Made by a program: the position numbers and the translations under genes
Shown: positions 5,962-14,118 of the stretch, in pieces
Layout: the number at the start of each line of letters is the position of its first letter
Numbering within the stretch: the stretch's first letter is position 1
Notes under the pieces: model-generated
What the model saw: the letters and a program-made list of their open reading frames with translations, nothing else
Database searches by the model: none
Told to the model about the DNA's origin: nothing
DNA from: Alphaproteobacteria bacterium
Lineage (GTDB): Bacteria; Pseudomonadota; Alphaproteobacteria; Sphingomonadales; Sphingomonadaceae
Reading direction: 5' to 3'
Length of the DNA stretch: 16,777 nucleotides
Assembly: GCA_005882415.1 (NCBI GenBank)
Contig: VBAE01000097.1
Span: 1-16,777, forward strand

Positions 5962-8411
5962 TTAGAACAGCTTCCTGATCGTCAGACTCACCGTCCTACC
6001 CACCGGATCGAGATATGCCCCCTGAAGCCGGTTCGGGGTGTTGCCGTTGGCGTCGCGGACCTTTGTGCGGGAGTCGGTGACGTTGCTCACTTCGACGCGC
6101 ACCTGGGTGTGCTTGGTCCACTCCTGCTCGCGCAGGAAATGGTGGATGCTGATGAAGGCGGCGAGGTTCAATTTGAAGATGGACGAGAAGCGGAGCTCCG
6201 ATTCCGGATTGTCGTTTCGAACCCGGTTGGCACCGCCATACCAGCCGTCGAAATTGAAGCCGTTGCCGAGATAATTGACGCCGCCGTAGAAATAGCCCTG
6301 CACCCGCGGCGTGCCGCCGCCGGTGACGGTCTCGCCGTCGAGCAGGTCGAGCACCGGTGTGCCCGGGCGGAGCTGGAGGTGGTCCTCGAACTTCAGGGTC
6401 GGGCCGGCGCCGCCATAATAACTGATCCGCGGCGGCGGCGGGCCCTTCGCGTCGGGCGCGGGCGGCGGCGGCGCCTTGCCGATGAAGCCGTTCGCCGAGA
6501 GGACGAGGTTGAGGTGGCGCTGCCGCTCCCGGAAGAAGTTGATCGGCTGAAAGCGGACGGCGGTGAGCTGGCCGGAGGCGTCGCGGGTGACGAGCTCGGG
6601 CAGGATCGCCTCGACGCTTGGCGTCAGCGCGTAGATGGTGCCGGTCTGGTCGCGGATCCTGGTGTCTTCGTAGGTGGCGGTGAGGCGCAGTTCGCCCTGG
6701 GATTCCCGCCCCGGGTCAGGGTGACGATCTCGGTCTGGCCGGTGCGGTAGTCGAACACCGGCACGTTCTCGACGACCAGCACCGGGCTCGACAGCTCGGT
6801 GAGGCCGGGGGCGGCGGCGCTTCGCCTCGATTGGAGCTGGAACTGGACGCCTTCGAAGGGCCCCCAGCCGATCCCGAAGGTGGTGTCGGTCAATGAGCCG
6901 AAGCCGCCGACCCGGCGCGCCTTCACCGACGCGTTGAGCGACAGCTCGCCGATAAAGGGCAGGAAATCGCGCTTCCTGGAGGCGAGCGGTACGTCCACCG
7001 CGAGCGCGGCCTCGAAGCGGGCGCGGGCGAGGTGGAGCTCGAACGGATTGGCGCCACGGGTGGAGGAATCGGCGGAGGACTGCTCCGCTTCGACGGTGGC
7101 GGTGAGCCCCGCTTCCCCCGCGGGAAGGTGGATCGGCGGCGAGGAGACCACGGTCTTGGCGCCCAAAGTGTCGGTGCGAAGCCGCGAGCGGTCGGTGAGG
7201 CGGGCGGAGAGGAGCGATGGGTCGAGTGGCACGAACGGGTTAGCGCCGGCGCCGATCGCAGCCTGGGCTGCCGTGAGGTCGAGGCCGTGCTCAGCGAAGG
7301 TGCCGGTCTGCTGCCGGTCGATCGCCGCATTGAAATCCCAGCGCCAGCCGGAGATCGCGCCACGCAGCAAAGCGCCCGCGTGGAGGGTGGTCACGGTCTG
7401 ATTGTAACGGAGCGGGTCGACCTCGACGAAAGCGCGGTGGAGGATCACGTCGCCCGCGAAGGGCGAGGCGGGGTTGCCCGCGGGGACGGTCAAAGTTCCG
7501 ACCGCGAGGCCGCCGAGGCTCCGGTCGCGGCTCTGCTCGGCGGACAGGCTCAGCGAGGCGGAGACGGCAGAGCCGAGCCTGCCCGCGACCACCGCCTCGG
7601 CCTTCAGCGCATCGTTCTGGGCGACGAGGGTTCGGTACGGGCCGAAATCGAACAGGCGCGGCGCATTCGCCCCTGCGGCGAAACCGGCGAGGCTCGACCC
7701 GCCTTCCGGCACCGGCGCGACGGTGACCACCCGCCCCGCCGCGGCGGACAGCGCCGGGTCGATCTCGCCCCCGCCCGGAGCGGTGATATTGCCGATCGCG
7801 TCGAACAATATGTCCGGATCGGGCACGACGTCGCGCTCGGACTGGAACAGCCGGTCGGTGTGGCGCGCCTCCAGCGACAATGTGATGCGGCTGTCGCCCT
7901 TGAGCTGCGTGAGCGCCACATTCCCCTGCCCCCGCGAACTGCCGCCCTCGGTGGTGGTCCCGGCGGTGGCGCGGAGCTGGACCTGCCGGAAATTGCGCTT
8001 GGTGATGAAATTCACCAGCCGCCGCGTCGGCGGATAGCCGAACTTCAGCGCCGCCGCCTCGGGCAGCACCTCGACCTTCTCGATCGCCTCGGGCGGCAGA
8101 GTGCCGATCTCCTCATAGCCGGACACGCGCTGGGCGTTGAGCAGGAAAATCGGCTCCTGCCCGTCCCCCGACTGGGTCTGCGCCCGGATGGTCCGAAGCA
8201 ATTCGCCAGTCGAAGTAGCCCCAGTGGCGGCAACTGCATTCGCATCCAGCACCGCCACCGGCGCTACCCCCCGCAGCGCCGACCCGCGCTCGCCGGTAAC
8301 GACGATCTCCTGATTATCGGGATCCGCAGGGTCGTCCGGTTGCTGCGCGAGCGCCGGGCTCCCCGCCAGCGCAGCCGCCAAGCCGGCGAGGGAGACGGAC
8401 CGAAGATGCAC
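5962..8411 (-). pseudogene. TonB-dependent outer-membrane receptor, interrupted by one frameshift near 6699
   Basis: Two same-strand frames together make one receptor. Frame one begins at the GTG at 8411 with a signal peptide, MHLRSVSLAGLAAALAGSPA, followed by the TonB-box-like EIVVTGER (35-42), a plug domain with LLNAQRVSGYEEIGTLPPEA, and the first part of the barrel. It keeps sense to GGNP (codons ending at 6699), a conserved receptor motif, then turns to nonsense. From 6699 down to the TAA at 5962-5964 the other frame takes over: GELRLTATYEDTR, a proline stretch APPPPAPD, and a barrel ending TVSLTIRKLF with the terminal Phe typical of outer-membrane proteins. Adding one base restores about 816 residues. 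Such receptors import siderophores, cobalamin or glycans; the ligand is unknown here. It may be a true mutation or a sequencing error. No strong ribosome-binding site precedes the GTG, which is 5 nt after the pyrG stop. Confidence 0.85.
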
Positions 8412-8416
8412 GCGGA

Positions 8417-10066
8417 TCAGACGAGACGCGACTGCTTGACCGCCGCTTCGATGAAGCTGGCGAACAACGGATGAGGCTCGAACGGCCTCGACTTCAGCTC
8501 CGGGTGGAACTGCACCCCGATGAACCACGGGTGGTCCGGACGCTCTACGATTTCCGGCAGCCTTCCGTCCGGGCTGATTCCGGAGAAGATCAACCCCCCC
8601 TCCTCCAGCACGCCCTTGTAGTGGGCGTTGACTTCGTAGCGGTGGCGGTGGCGTTCGGAGATGGCGGTGGCGCCGTAGACGGTGGCGACGTGGCTGTTGC
8701 CGGCCAGGGTCGCGTCATAGGCGCCGAGGCGCATGGTGCCGCCGAGGTCGCTATTGGCCTCTCGGCGCTCGCGAATGCCTTCCGCGCTCATCCATTCCGT
8801 GATGAGGCCGACGACCGGCTCCTCGGTCTCGCCGAATTCGGTGGTGCTGGCGCCCGAGAGGCCGGCGGTGTTCCTGGCGCCCTCGATGCAGGCCATCTGC
8901 ATGCCGAGGCAGATGCCGAAGAAGGGCACCTTACGCTCCCGGGCGAACTGGACGGAGGCGATCTTGCCCTCGCTTCCGCGCTCGCCGAAGCCGCCGGGGA
9001 CGAGGATGGCGTGCATCGGTTCCAGCTCGGGCGTGATCGCGTCCATATGCTCGAACATCTCGGCATCGAGCCAGCGAATGTTGACCTTGACGCGGTTGGC
9101 GAGGCCGCCGTGGATCAGCGCCTCGGTCAGCGACTTATAGGCGTCGGGAAGGCCGACATATTTGCCGACGACGCCGATATTGACCTCGCCCTCCGGGTTG
9201 TCGAGCCGGTCCATGATGTCGTCCCAGCGCGAAAGGTGCGGCTCGGGCGCGTCGAGGATCCCGAAGGCGCGCAGGACCTCGGCGTCGAGGCCCTCGCGGT
9301 GGTATTGAAGCGGGACGGCGTAGATCGACTTGGCGTCGAGGGCGGGGATGACCGCTTCCTTGCGGACGTTGCAGAACAAAGCGATCTTGGCCCGCTCACC
9401 CTCGGGCAGCGGCCGGTCGACCCGGCAGAGGAGCACATCGGGCTGGATGCCGAGGCTGGTCAGGTCGCGGACCGAATGCTGGGTCGGCTTGGTCTTCAGC
9501 TCGCCGGCGGCGGCGATGTAGGGAACGAGGGTGGTGTGGATGAACACCGCATTCTTGTGGCCGCGCTCGTCGGTTCCGAGATCGTTCCTGAGCTGCCGGA
9601 TCGCCTCGATGAAGGGGAGCGATTCGATGTCGCCGACGGTCCCGCCAATCTCGCAGATGACGAAATCGAGGCCGTCCACTTCGGCGAGGGCGAATTCCTT
9701 GATCGCGTTGGTGACGTGCGGGATGACCTGGACGGTGGCGCCCAAATAGTCGCCGCGCCGCTCGCGGGCGATGATGTCGCGGTAGATGCGGCCCGAGGTG
9801 ACGTTGTCGCTCTGGCGCGCGGGCACTCCGGTGAAGCGCTCATAATGGCCGAGGTCCAGGTCGGTCTCGGCGCCGTCGTCGGTGACGTAGACCTCGCCAT
9901 GCTGGTAAGGCGACATCGTCCCCGGATCGACGTTCAGATAGGGGTCGAACTTGCGGATTCGGGCTCTGTAGCCGCGCGCCTGGAGGAGGGCGGCGAGCGA
10001 GGCGGCCATCAGGCCCTTGCCAAGCGAAGAGACCACGCCGCCGGTGATGAAAATGAACCGCGCCAT
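8417..10066 (-). CDS. pyrG: CTP synthase (glutamine hydrolysing)
   Basis: 549 residues, the normal length. It makes CTP from UTP, ATP and glutamine in the cytoplasm, the last step of pyrimidine nucleotide synthesis. The synthase domain (about 1-270) begins MARFIFITGGVVSSLGKG, the nucleotide-binding loop, and includes DPYLNVDPGTMSPYQHGEV and CEIGGTVGDIES. The class I glutamine amidotransferase domain (about 295-545) has the nucleophile Cys386 in GICLGMQ and the His521/Glu523 pair in FHPE. The ATG at 10066 is clear from the conserved N terminus; no Shine-Dalgarno is seen upstream. It follows secG on the same strand after a 108-nt gap that holds a G-rich run and a small inverted repeat, and it nearly abuts the TonB-dependent receptor gene. 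The secG-pyrG arrangement is common in alphaproteobacteria. Confidence 0.98.
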   Translation of the reverse strand: MARFIFITGGVVSSLGKGLMAASLAALLQARGYRARIRKFDPYLNVDPGTMSPYQHGEVYVTDDGAETDLDLGHYERFTGVPARQSDNVTSGRIYRDIIARERRGDYLGATVQVIPHVTNAIKEFALAEVDGLDFVICEIGGTVGDIESLPFIEAIRQLRNDLGTDERGHKNAVFIHTTLVPYIAAAGELKTKPTQHSVRDLTSLGIQPDVLLCRVDRPLPEGERAKIALFCNVRKEAVIPALDAKSIYAVPLQYHREGLDAEVLRAFGILDAPEPHLSRWDDIMDRLDNPEGEVNIGVVGKYVGLPDAYKSLTEALIHGGLANRVKVNIRWLDAEMFEHMDAITPELEPMHAILVPGGFGERGSEGKIASVQFARERKVPFFGICLGMQMACIEGARNTAGLSGASTTEFGETEEPVVGLITEWMSAEGIRERREANSDLGGTMRLGAYDATLAGNSHVATVYGATAISERHRHRYEVNAHYKGVLEEGGLIFSGISPDGRLPEIVERPDHPWFIGVQFHPELKSRPFEPHPLFASFIEAAVKQSRLV

Positions 10067-10113
10067 GGGAGGAACGGGTTAGCGGGCGCGGGGGCCGGAG
10101 GGCAAGGCGGCGA

Positions 10114-10159
10114 ATCGCGTCAAGCGCGATATTTTGCGCCCGGCTGCCCTGCCCTGCCC
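10114..10159 (-). promoter_or_regulatory. secG-pyrG spacer: G-rich four-run motif and short inverted repeat
   Basis: On the minus strand (the transcribed sense for pyrG) bases 10159-10139 carry four GGG runs separated by CA, CA and CAGCC, which fits the general G-quadruplex pattern. Just downstream, 10130-10114 holds ATCGCG-CTTGA-CGCGAT, a perfect six-base-pair inverted repeat with a five-base loop. Together they lie 16 nt after the secG stop and about 50 nt before the pyrG start. The TTGACG inside the repeat could also be a -35 element, but no good -10 follows at normal spacing. A role in regulating pyrG or in 3'-end formation of the secG transcript is inference. Confidence 0.35.
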
Positions 10160-10174
10160 TTTAGCGGGCCTCGC

Positions 10175-10612
10175 TCAGCGCGCGAGGTTCGAGGTTGCGG
10201 TTCCGTTGGCGGTGGGCGCGGCCTCGACCGACGGCGCCGCGGAGGCTGCGCTTCGGCCGGCCTGCTCGGCGGCTCCGGCGAGCGGATCGGCGGGCGCGGG
10301 TGCGGCGGGGGCAGCGCCGAGCGGTCCGCCGCCGACCGGTGCCCCGGGTGCCGTGCGGGAGAGGTTGGGGTCGATCCTGGTCGGGCCGGCGCGCATCGTC
10401 GCGAGGCCGGCGAGGATGATCGAAAGGACGATGAACAGGCCTGCGAGGATCGAGGTCGCGCGGGTCAGGAAGTCCGCCGCGCCGCGCGCCGACATCAGGC
10501 CCGACGGGCTTCCCCCGACGCCGAGGCCGCCGCCTTCCGAACGCTGCATCAGGATCACTGCGACCATCGCCGCGGCGATGATGGTGTGGATGACGAGCAG
10601 GAAGGTGAACAT
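10175..10612 (-). CDS. secG: Preprotein translocase subunit SecG
   Basis: 145 residues. SecG is the small accessory subunit of the SecYEG channel in the inner membrane and helps SecA-driven export. Two membrane segments are visible: residues about 2-22 (MFTFLLVIHTIIAAAMVAVI) and about 53-69 (TSILAGLFIVLSIILAG). Between them lies the conserved cytoplasmic loop with LMQRSEGGGLGVGGSPSG. The C-terminal half is a low-complexity Ala/Pro/Gly tail, longer than in E. coli SecG but common in alphaproteobacteria. The ATG at 10612 fits the family N terminus; no clear Shine-Dalgarno is seen. It lies between tpiA (81 nt upstream) and pyrG (108 nt downstream) on the same strand, and the three are probably co-transcribed. 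Confidence 0.95.
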   Translation of the reverse strand: MFTFLLVIHTIIAAAMVAVILMQRSEGGGLGVGGSPSGLMSARGAADFLTRATSILAGLFIVLSIILAGLATMRAGPTRIDPNLSRTAPGAPVGGGPLGAAPAAPAPADPLAGAAEQAGRSAASAAPSVEAAPTANGTATSNLAR

Positions 10613-10693
10613 CGAGGGGGAAGCTTTCGAAATGCAGGGGAGTTGGCAGGCGATCTAGTCGATGGCGCGCGCAGGTTCAATGGCCCCGGGGGC

Positions 10694-11443
10694 TCACGCG
10701 CCGGTCGCGGCCTCGACGATGGGGACGAACTGGGCGGCGGTGAGGCTCGCCCCGCCGACCAGGGCGCCGTCGACGTCGGCGACTGCGAACAGCTCGCGCG
10801 CATTGTCCGCCTTGACCGAGCCGCCGTAGAGGATCCGGATCCGCCCGCCCGCATCGCCGAAGCGGCCCAAAAGATGGGCGCGGATCGCGGCGTGCATCTC
10901 GGCGATGTCGGCCGGCGTGGCGACATTGCCGGTGCCGATCGCCCACACGGGCTCATAAGCCACAACCAGCTCCGCCTCGCCGCGCGGATCGGGAAGCGAG
11001 CCGGCAAGCTGGGCGGTGACCACTTCGATGGCGCGGCCGGAGCGGCGCTGCTCGTCCGTCTCGCCGACGCAGACGATGGCTTGAAGCCCGGTTGCGAGCA
11101 CCGCCTCGGCCTTGCGGCGGATGAGGTCGTCACCCTCCCCCTCGTCCGCTCGGCGCTCGGAATGGCCGACGATGGCAAGGCGCGCCCCCGCTTCCTTCAG
11201 CATCGCCGCCGAAACATTGCCGGTATGCGCCCCGGAGGCGGCCCAATGGCAGTCCTGCGCCCCGATCGCCATTCCGCCAGAGCGCGCCGCGGCGGGCGCG
11301 ATCAAGGTGAACGGCGGACAGATCGCCACATCCACACCCGAGGCGGCCCGCGCCGCGGCGGCGATCGCCGACAGCTCCTGCAATGCCGCGATGCTGCCGT
11401 TCATCTTCCAATTGCCGGCAACGAGCTTGCGGCGGACGTGCAT
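10694..11443 (-). CDS. tpiA: Triose-phosphate isomerase
   Basis: 249 residues, the normal length for this TIM-barrel enzyme. It interconverts dihydroxyacetone phosphate and glyceraldehyde 3-phosphate in glycolysis, in the cytoplasm. The catalytic residues are all present: Asn11 and Lys13 in NWKMNG, His94 in IVGHSERR, and Glu164 in AYEPVWAIGTG; the phosphate-binding YGGSV follows. I chose the ATG at 11443, giving MHVRRKLVAGNWKMNG. It is preceded by AAAGGGG at good spacing. The same frame is open for more than 2.5 kb upstream, but that stretch is antisense to ppiD and trpG and is not protein-like. It is divergent from ppiD, with 129 bp between the starts, and followed by secG. Confidence 0.98.
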   Translation of the reverse strand: MHVRRKLVAGNWKMNGSIAALQELSAIAAAARAASGVDVAICPPFTLIAPAAARSGGMAIGAQDCHWAASGAHTGNVSAAMLKEAGARLAIVGHSERRADEGEGDDLIRRKAEAVLATGLQAIVCVGETDEQRRSGRAIEVVTAQLAGSLPDPRGEAELVVAYEPVWAIGTGNVATPADIAEMHAAIRAHLLGRFGDAGGRIRILYGGSVKADNARELFAVADVDGALVGGASLTAAQFVPIVEAATGA

Positions 11444-11469
11444 GGATTGCCCCTTTCGATGTGGCAGGG

Positions 11470-11498
11470 CGCGTAGCAAGGGGCGGCTCCACTGCCAA
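11470..11498 (-). promoter_or_regulatory. Candidate promoter of tpiA
   Basis: On the minus strand TTGGCA (11498-11493) is followed after 17 nt by TACGCG (11475-11470), 26 nt upstream of the tpiA start. The -35 matches the vegetative consensus in five of six bases but the -10 is poor. This is a prediction from spacing only, in the 129-bp region shared with ppiD. Confidence 0.3.
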
Positions 11499-11507
11499 GC
11501 GCGCTGC

Positions 11508-11536
11508 TTGCGGGGCGGGGCGGCGGCTTCTATGAA
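11508..11536 (+). promoter_or_regulatory. Candidate promoter of ppiD
   Basis: TTGCGG (11508-11513) and TATGAA (11531-11536) are separated by exactly 17 nt and lie 36 nt before the ppiD start. Matches to consensus are three of six and four of six. No Shine-Dalgarno precedes the ppiD ATG, so the leader would be short and pyrimidine-rich. Confidence 0.35.
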
Positions 11537-11572
11537 CCCTCCCCACTCCACTCCATCATCCCCGGACCCCCC

Positions 11573-13507
11573 ATGCTCTCGATCTTCCGCCGCGGCATCG
11601 TTTCCAAGCTCATGCTCGTCGTACTCGGCATCGGCCTCGTCGCGATCGTCGTCACCGGCTTCGGCACCGGGGGGACGGGCGGCATCGGCGCGCTCGGCAC
11701 CGGCAGCGGGGTCGCCTCGGTGAACGGCGAATCGATCAGCGAGCAGGAGCTCCAGAAGCAGGTCGACCGGCAGCTCGACGGGATGCGCCGCCAGCAGCCC
11801 GAGCTCGACATCGTGACCTTCCTGAAGGGCGGCGCGCTGGAGGAAATCCTCACCCAGCTCATCTCGCGGTTGGCGCTGACCACCTTCGGCCACGACAACG
11901 GCATCGATGCCTCGACCGAGATGGTGAACAAGGAGATCGCCCGGATCCCGCTGTTCCAGAACTTCGCCGGGCAGTTCGACCAGGCGACGATGGAGCGCTG
12001 GCTCCAGAGCCAGAAGCTGACCGAGAAGGAGCTGAGGGCCGAGATCGGCGCAATGCTGATCGAGCGGCAGATCGTGCTTCCGGTCGAATCCGCCGCCAAG
12101 GTGCCGCTGTCGCTGGCAGGCCCCTACGCCTCGCTCCTGCTCGAGCGGCGCGAAGGCTCGGTCGGGCTGGTCGCCTCCGCCGCGATGGGCGCGGGCAAGG
12201 AGCCGACCGACCAGGAAGTCGCCGCCTTCTATGACAAGAACCAGACGCGCTACATCGTCCCGGAGCGGCGGGTGGTGCGCTACGCCGTCGTCGCCCCGCA
12301 GGCTGTGGCGGCGCAGGCCAAGGCGACCGACGCCGAAATCCAGGCGGATTACACCGCCAACCAGGCCAATTACGGCCCCAAGTCCACCCGCGACTTGACC
12401 CAGGTGATCGTGCCCACCGAAGCCGCGGCGCGCGCGCTCGCCGCCAAGGTCGCCGGCGGCACGGGGATCGCCGACGCCGCCAAGCAGGCAGGTTTCGCTG
12501 CGGCGGTGCTTGCCGGCCAGACCAAGGAGAGCTTCGCCAAGGCGAGCGCCCCCGCGGTCGCCGATGCAGCCTTCGCGGCGGCGCAGGGCGCGCTGACCCA
12601 GCCGGTGCGCTCGGGCCTCGGCTGGCACGTCGTCCGGGTCGACAAGGTGAGTTCCACCCCCGGCAAGCCGCTCGCCGCGGTTCGGGGCGAGATCGCGACG
12701 CGGATCGAGCAGCGCAAATCGGCGGCGATCCTCGCGGACCTCAGCGCCAAGCTCGATGAATCGCTCTCCGGCGGCTCCACCTTCGACGACGTCGTCAAGG
12801 CCAACAAGCTGACTCCGCAGGAGACCGCCCCGATCACCGCCACCGGCTTCTCGCCCGAGAACCCCGCTTACCAGGCCCCGGCCGAGGTGAAGGCGGTGCT
12901 CCCGGTCGCCTTCGACATGGCCGAGGACGACGATCCTTCGGTCGAGAATCTGCCGCAGGGCGGCTTCGCAGTCGTTGCGCTGGGCCGGATCGTGCCCGCG
13001 GCGGCGCCGCCGCTCGCCCAGATCCGCGACCGGGTGAAGGCGGACTTCATCGCCCGCCGCGCCGCCGACCGCGCCAAGGCCGTCGCCCAGGCGATCGTCA
13101 GCAAGATCAACTCGGGCGTGCCGGCGGCCCAGGCCTACAGCCAGGCCGGCGTCCCGATCGGCACCCAGCAGATCGCCGCCCGCCGGGTCGATATCGCGCC
13201 CAAGAACGGCCAGGTGCCGCCGCCGCTGGCGATGCTGTTCAGCATCCCGCGCGGCAAGGCGCGGCTGATGCAGGCGCCGAACAATGGCGGCTGGTTCATC
13301 GTCCACCTCGCCAACGTCACCCCCGGGGACGCGAGCAAGCAGCCGGGCCTGATCGAGGCGACCCGCAACGAGTTCGGCCGGGCGCTGGGCGATGAATATA
13401 GCCGCCAGTTCCGCCGCGCCGTGGAAGCGGGGATGACCGTCAAGCGCCACAACGACCGGGTGCAGACCCTGAAGTCGCGGCTGATGGGCAACCGCACCGC
13501 GCAGTAG
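11573..13507 (+). CDS. ppiD: PpiD-type membrane-anchored periplasmic chaperone / peptidyl-prolyl isomerase
   Basis: 644 residues. The N terminus (MLSIFRRGIVSKLMLVVLGI and on to about 31) has a short basic cytoplasmic tail and one membrane segment, leaving the rest in the periplasm. A SurA-N-like domain follows (about 47-190, with VASVNGESISEQELQKQVDR). A parvulin-like segment is suggested at about 265-355 by TRDLTQVIVPTEAAA and GLGWHVVRVDKV. A long C-terminal domain ends near VKRHNDRVQTLKSRLMG. The family helps newly exported and outer-membrane proteins fold near the Sec translocon, which suits its position opposite tpiA-secG. PpiD parvulin domains are often catalytically inactive, and I cannot judge activity here. 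trpG starts 15 nt downstream, so the two are likely one transcript. Confidence 0.92.
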   Translation: MLSIFRRGIVSKLMLVVLGIGLVAIVVTGFGTGGTGGIGALGTGSGVASVNGESISEQELQKQVDRQLDGMRRQQPELDIVTFLKGGALEEILTQLISRLALTTFGHDNGIDASTEMVNKEIARIPLFQNFAGQFDQATMERWLQSQKLTEKELRAEIGAMLIERQIVLPVESAAKVPLSLAGPYASLLLERREGSVGLVASAAMGAGKEPTDQEVAAFYDKNQTRYIVPERRVVRYAVVAPQAVAAQAKATDAEIQADYTANQANYGPKSTRDLTQVIVPTEAAARALAAKVAGGTGIADAAKQAGFAAAVLAGQTKESFAKASAPAVADAAFAAAQGALTQPVRSGLGWHVVRVDKVSSTPGKPLAAVRGEIATRIEQRKSAAILADLSAKLDESLSGGSTFDDVVKANKLTPQETAPITATGFSPENPAYQAPAEVKAVLPVAFDMAEDDDPSVENLPQGGFAVVALGRIVPAAAPPLAQIRDRVKADFIARRAADRAKAVAQAIVSKINSGVPAAQAYSQAGVPIGTQQIAARRVDIAPKNGQVPPPLAMLFSIPRGKARLMQAPNNGGWFIVHLANVTPGDASKQPGLIEATRNEFGRALGDEYSRQFRRAVEAGMTVKRHNDRVQTLKSRLMGNRTAQ

Positions 13508-13522
13508 GGCCGGGGGGTGTCG

Positions 13523-14101
13523 ATGATCCTGGTCGTCGACAACTATGACAGCTTCACCTGGAATATCGTCGACTATCTCCGCGTGCTCGGCTCGGGCGTG
13601 GAGGTGGTGCGCAGCGACGCGCTGAGCGTGGACGACGCGATGGCGAGCGGGGCGGACGGGTTCCTGCTGTCGCCGGGGCCGGGGCGGCCGGAGGAAGCGG
13701 GGATCTCGCTCGGCCTCGTTGCCGCCTGTGTCGAGGCCGGGCGGCCGCTGCTCGGAATCTGCCTCGGCCACCAGGCGATCGGGATGCATTTCGGCGGCGA
13801 GGTGGTGCGGGCCGGGCGGGTGGTGCACGGCAAGGCCTCGGCGATCGCGCATGACGGAAGCGGCCTGTTCGAGGGCCTCCCCTCCCCCTTCGCCGCGGCG
13901 CGCTACCACTCGCTGGCGGTGGCGCCGGCGGGGCTCAGCTCGGAGATCGTCGTCAACGCGTCCGCATCGGACGAGCCGATAATGGCGCTCCGCCACGCGA
14001 CGCTGCCGATCCACGGCGTCCAGTTCCACCCGGAGAGCATCGCCAGCGAGCATGGCCACGCCCTCCTCGCCAATTTCCTCAGGATCGTGAATGAGGCATA
14101 A
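13523..14101 (+). CDS. trpG: Anthranilate/aminodeoxychorismate synthase component II (glutamine amidotransferase)
   Basis: 192 residues, a class I glutamine amidotransferase. It releases ammonia from glutamine for a chorismate-using partner: TrpE for tryptophan or PabB for folate. Seen are MILVVDNYDSFTWNIVDYL at the start, the SPGPGRPEEAG oxyanion-hole region (50-60), the nucleophile Cys80 in GICLGHQAIG, and the His169/Glu171 pair in GVQFHPES. I chose the ATG at 13523, which gives the standard N terminus and has a G-rich run before it; a GTG two codons earlier (13517) is possible. It is only 15 nt after ppiD. No trpE, trpD or trpC is adjacent, which is unusual for this locus; the partner is therefore uncertain and a PabA role is possible. 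Confidence 0.93.
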   Translation: MILVVDNYDSFTWNIVDYLRVLGSGVEVVRSDALSVDDAMASGADGFLLSPGPGRPEEAGISLGLVAACVEAGRPLLGICLGHQAIGMHFGGEVVRAGRVVHGKASAIAHDGSGLFEGLPSPFAAARYHSLAVAPAGLSSEIVVNASASDEPIMALRHATLPIHGVQFHPESIASEHGHALLANFLRIVNEA

Positions 14102-14118
14102 AGCTCAGGGGGGAGCCG

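Noticed and set aside
7032..8474. Plus-strand 480-residue open frame over the TonB-dependent receptor
   Set aside because: Arg/Gly/Glu-rich shadow of the receptor gene, which has a signal peptide, TonB box and barrel motifs on the other strand.
8471..11476. A 1001-residue plus-strand open frame over pyrG, secG and tpiA
   Set aside because: It is antisense to three well-identified genes and rich in Asp, Gly, Val, Ala and Arg repeats, as expected when a high-GC3 gene is read on the opposite strand. No family is recognisable.
11444..14059. Long upstream extension of the tpiA frame (total 1121 residues)
   Set aside because: It lies antisense to ppiD and trpG and has no domain; the true tpiA start is fixed by NWKMNG and a ribosome-binding site at 11443.
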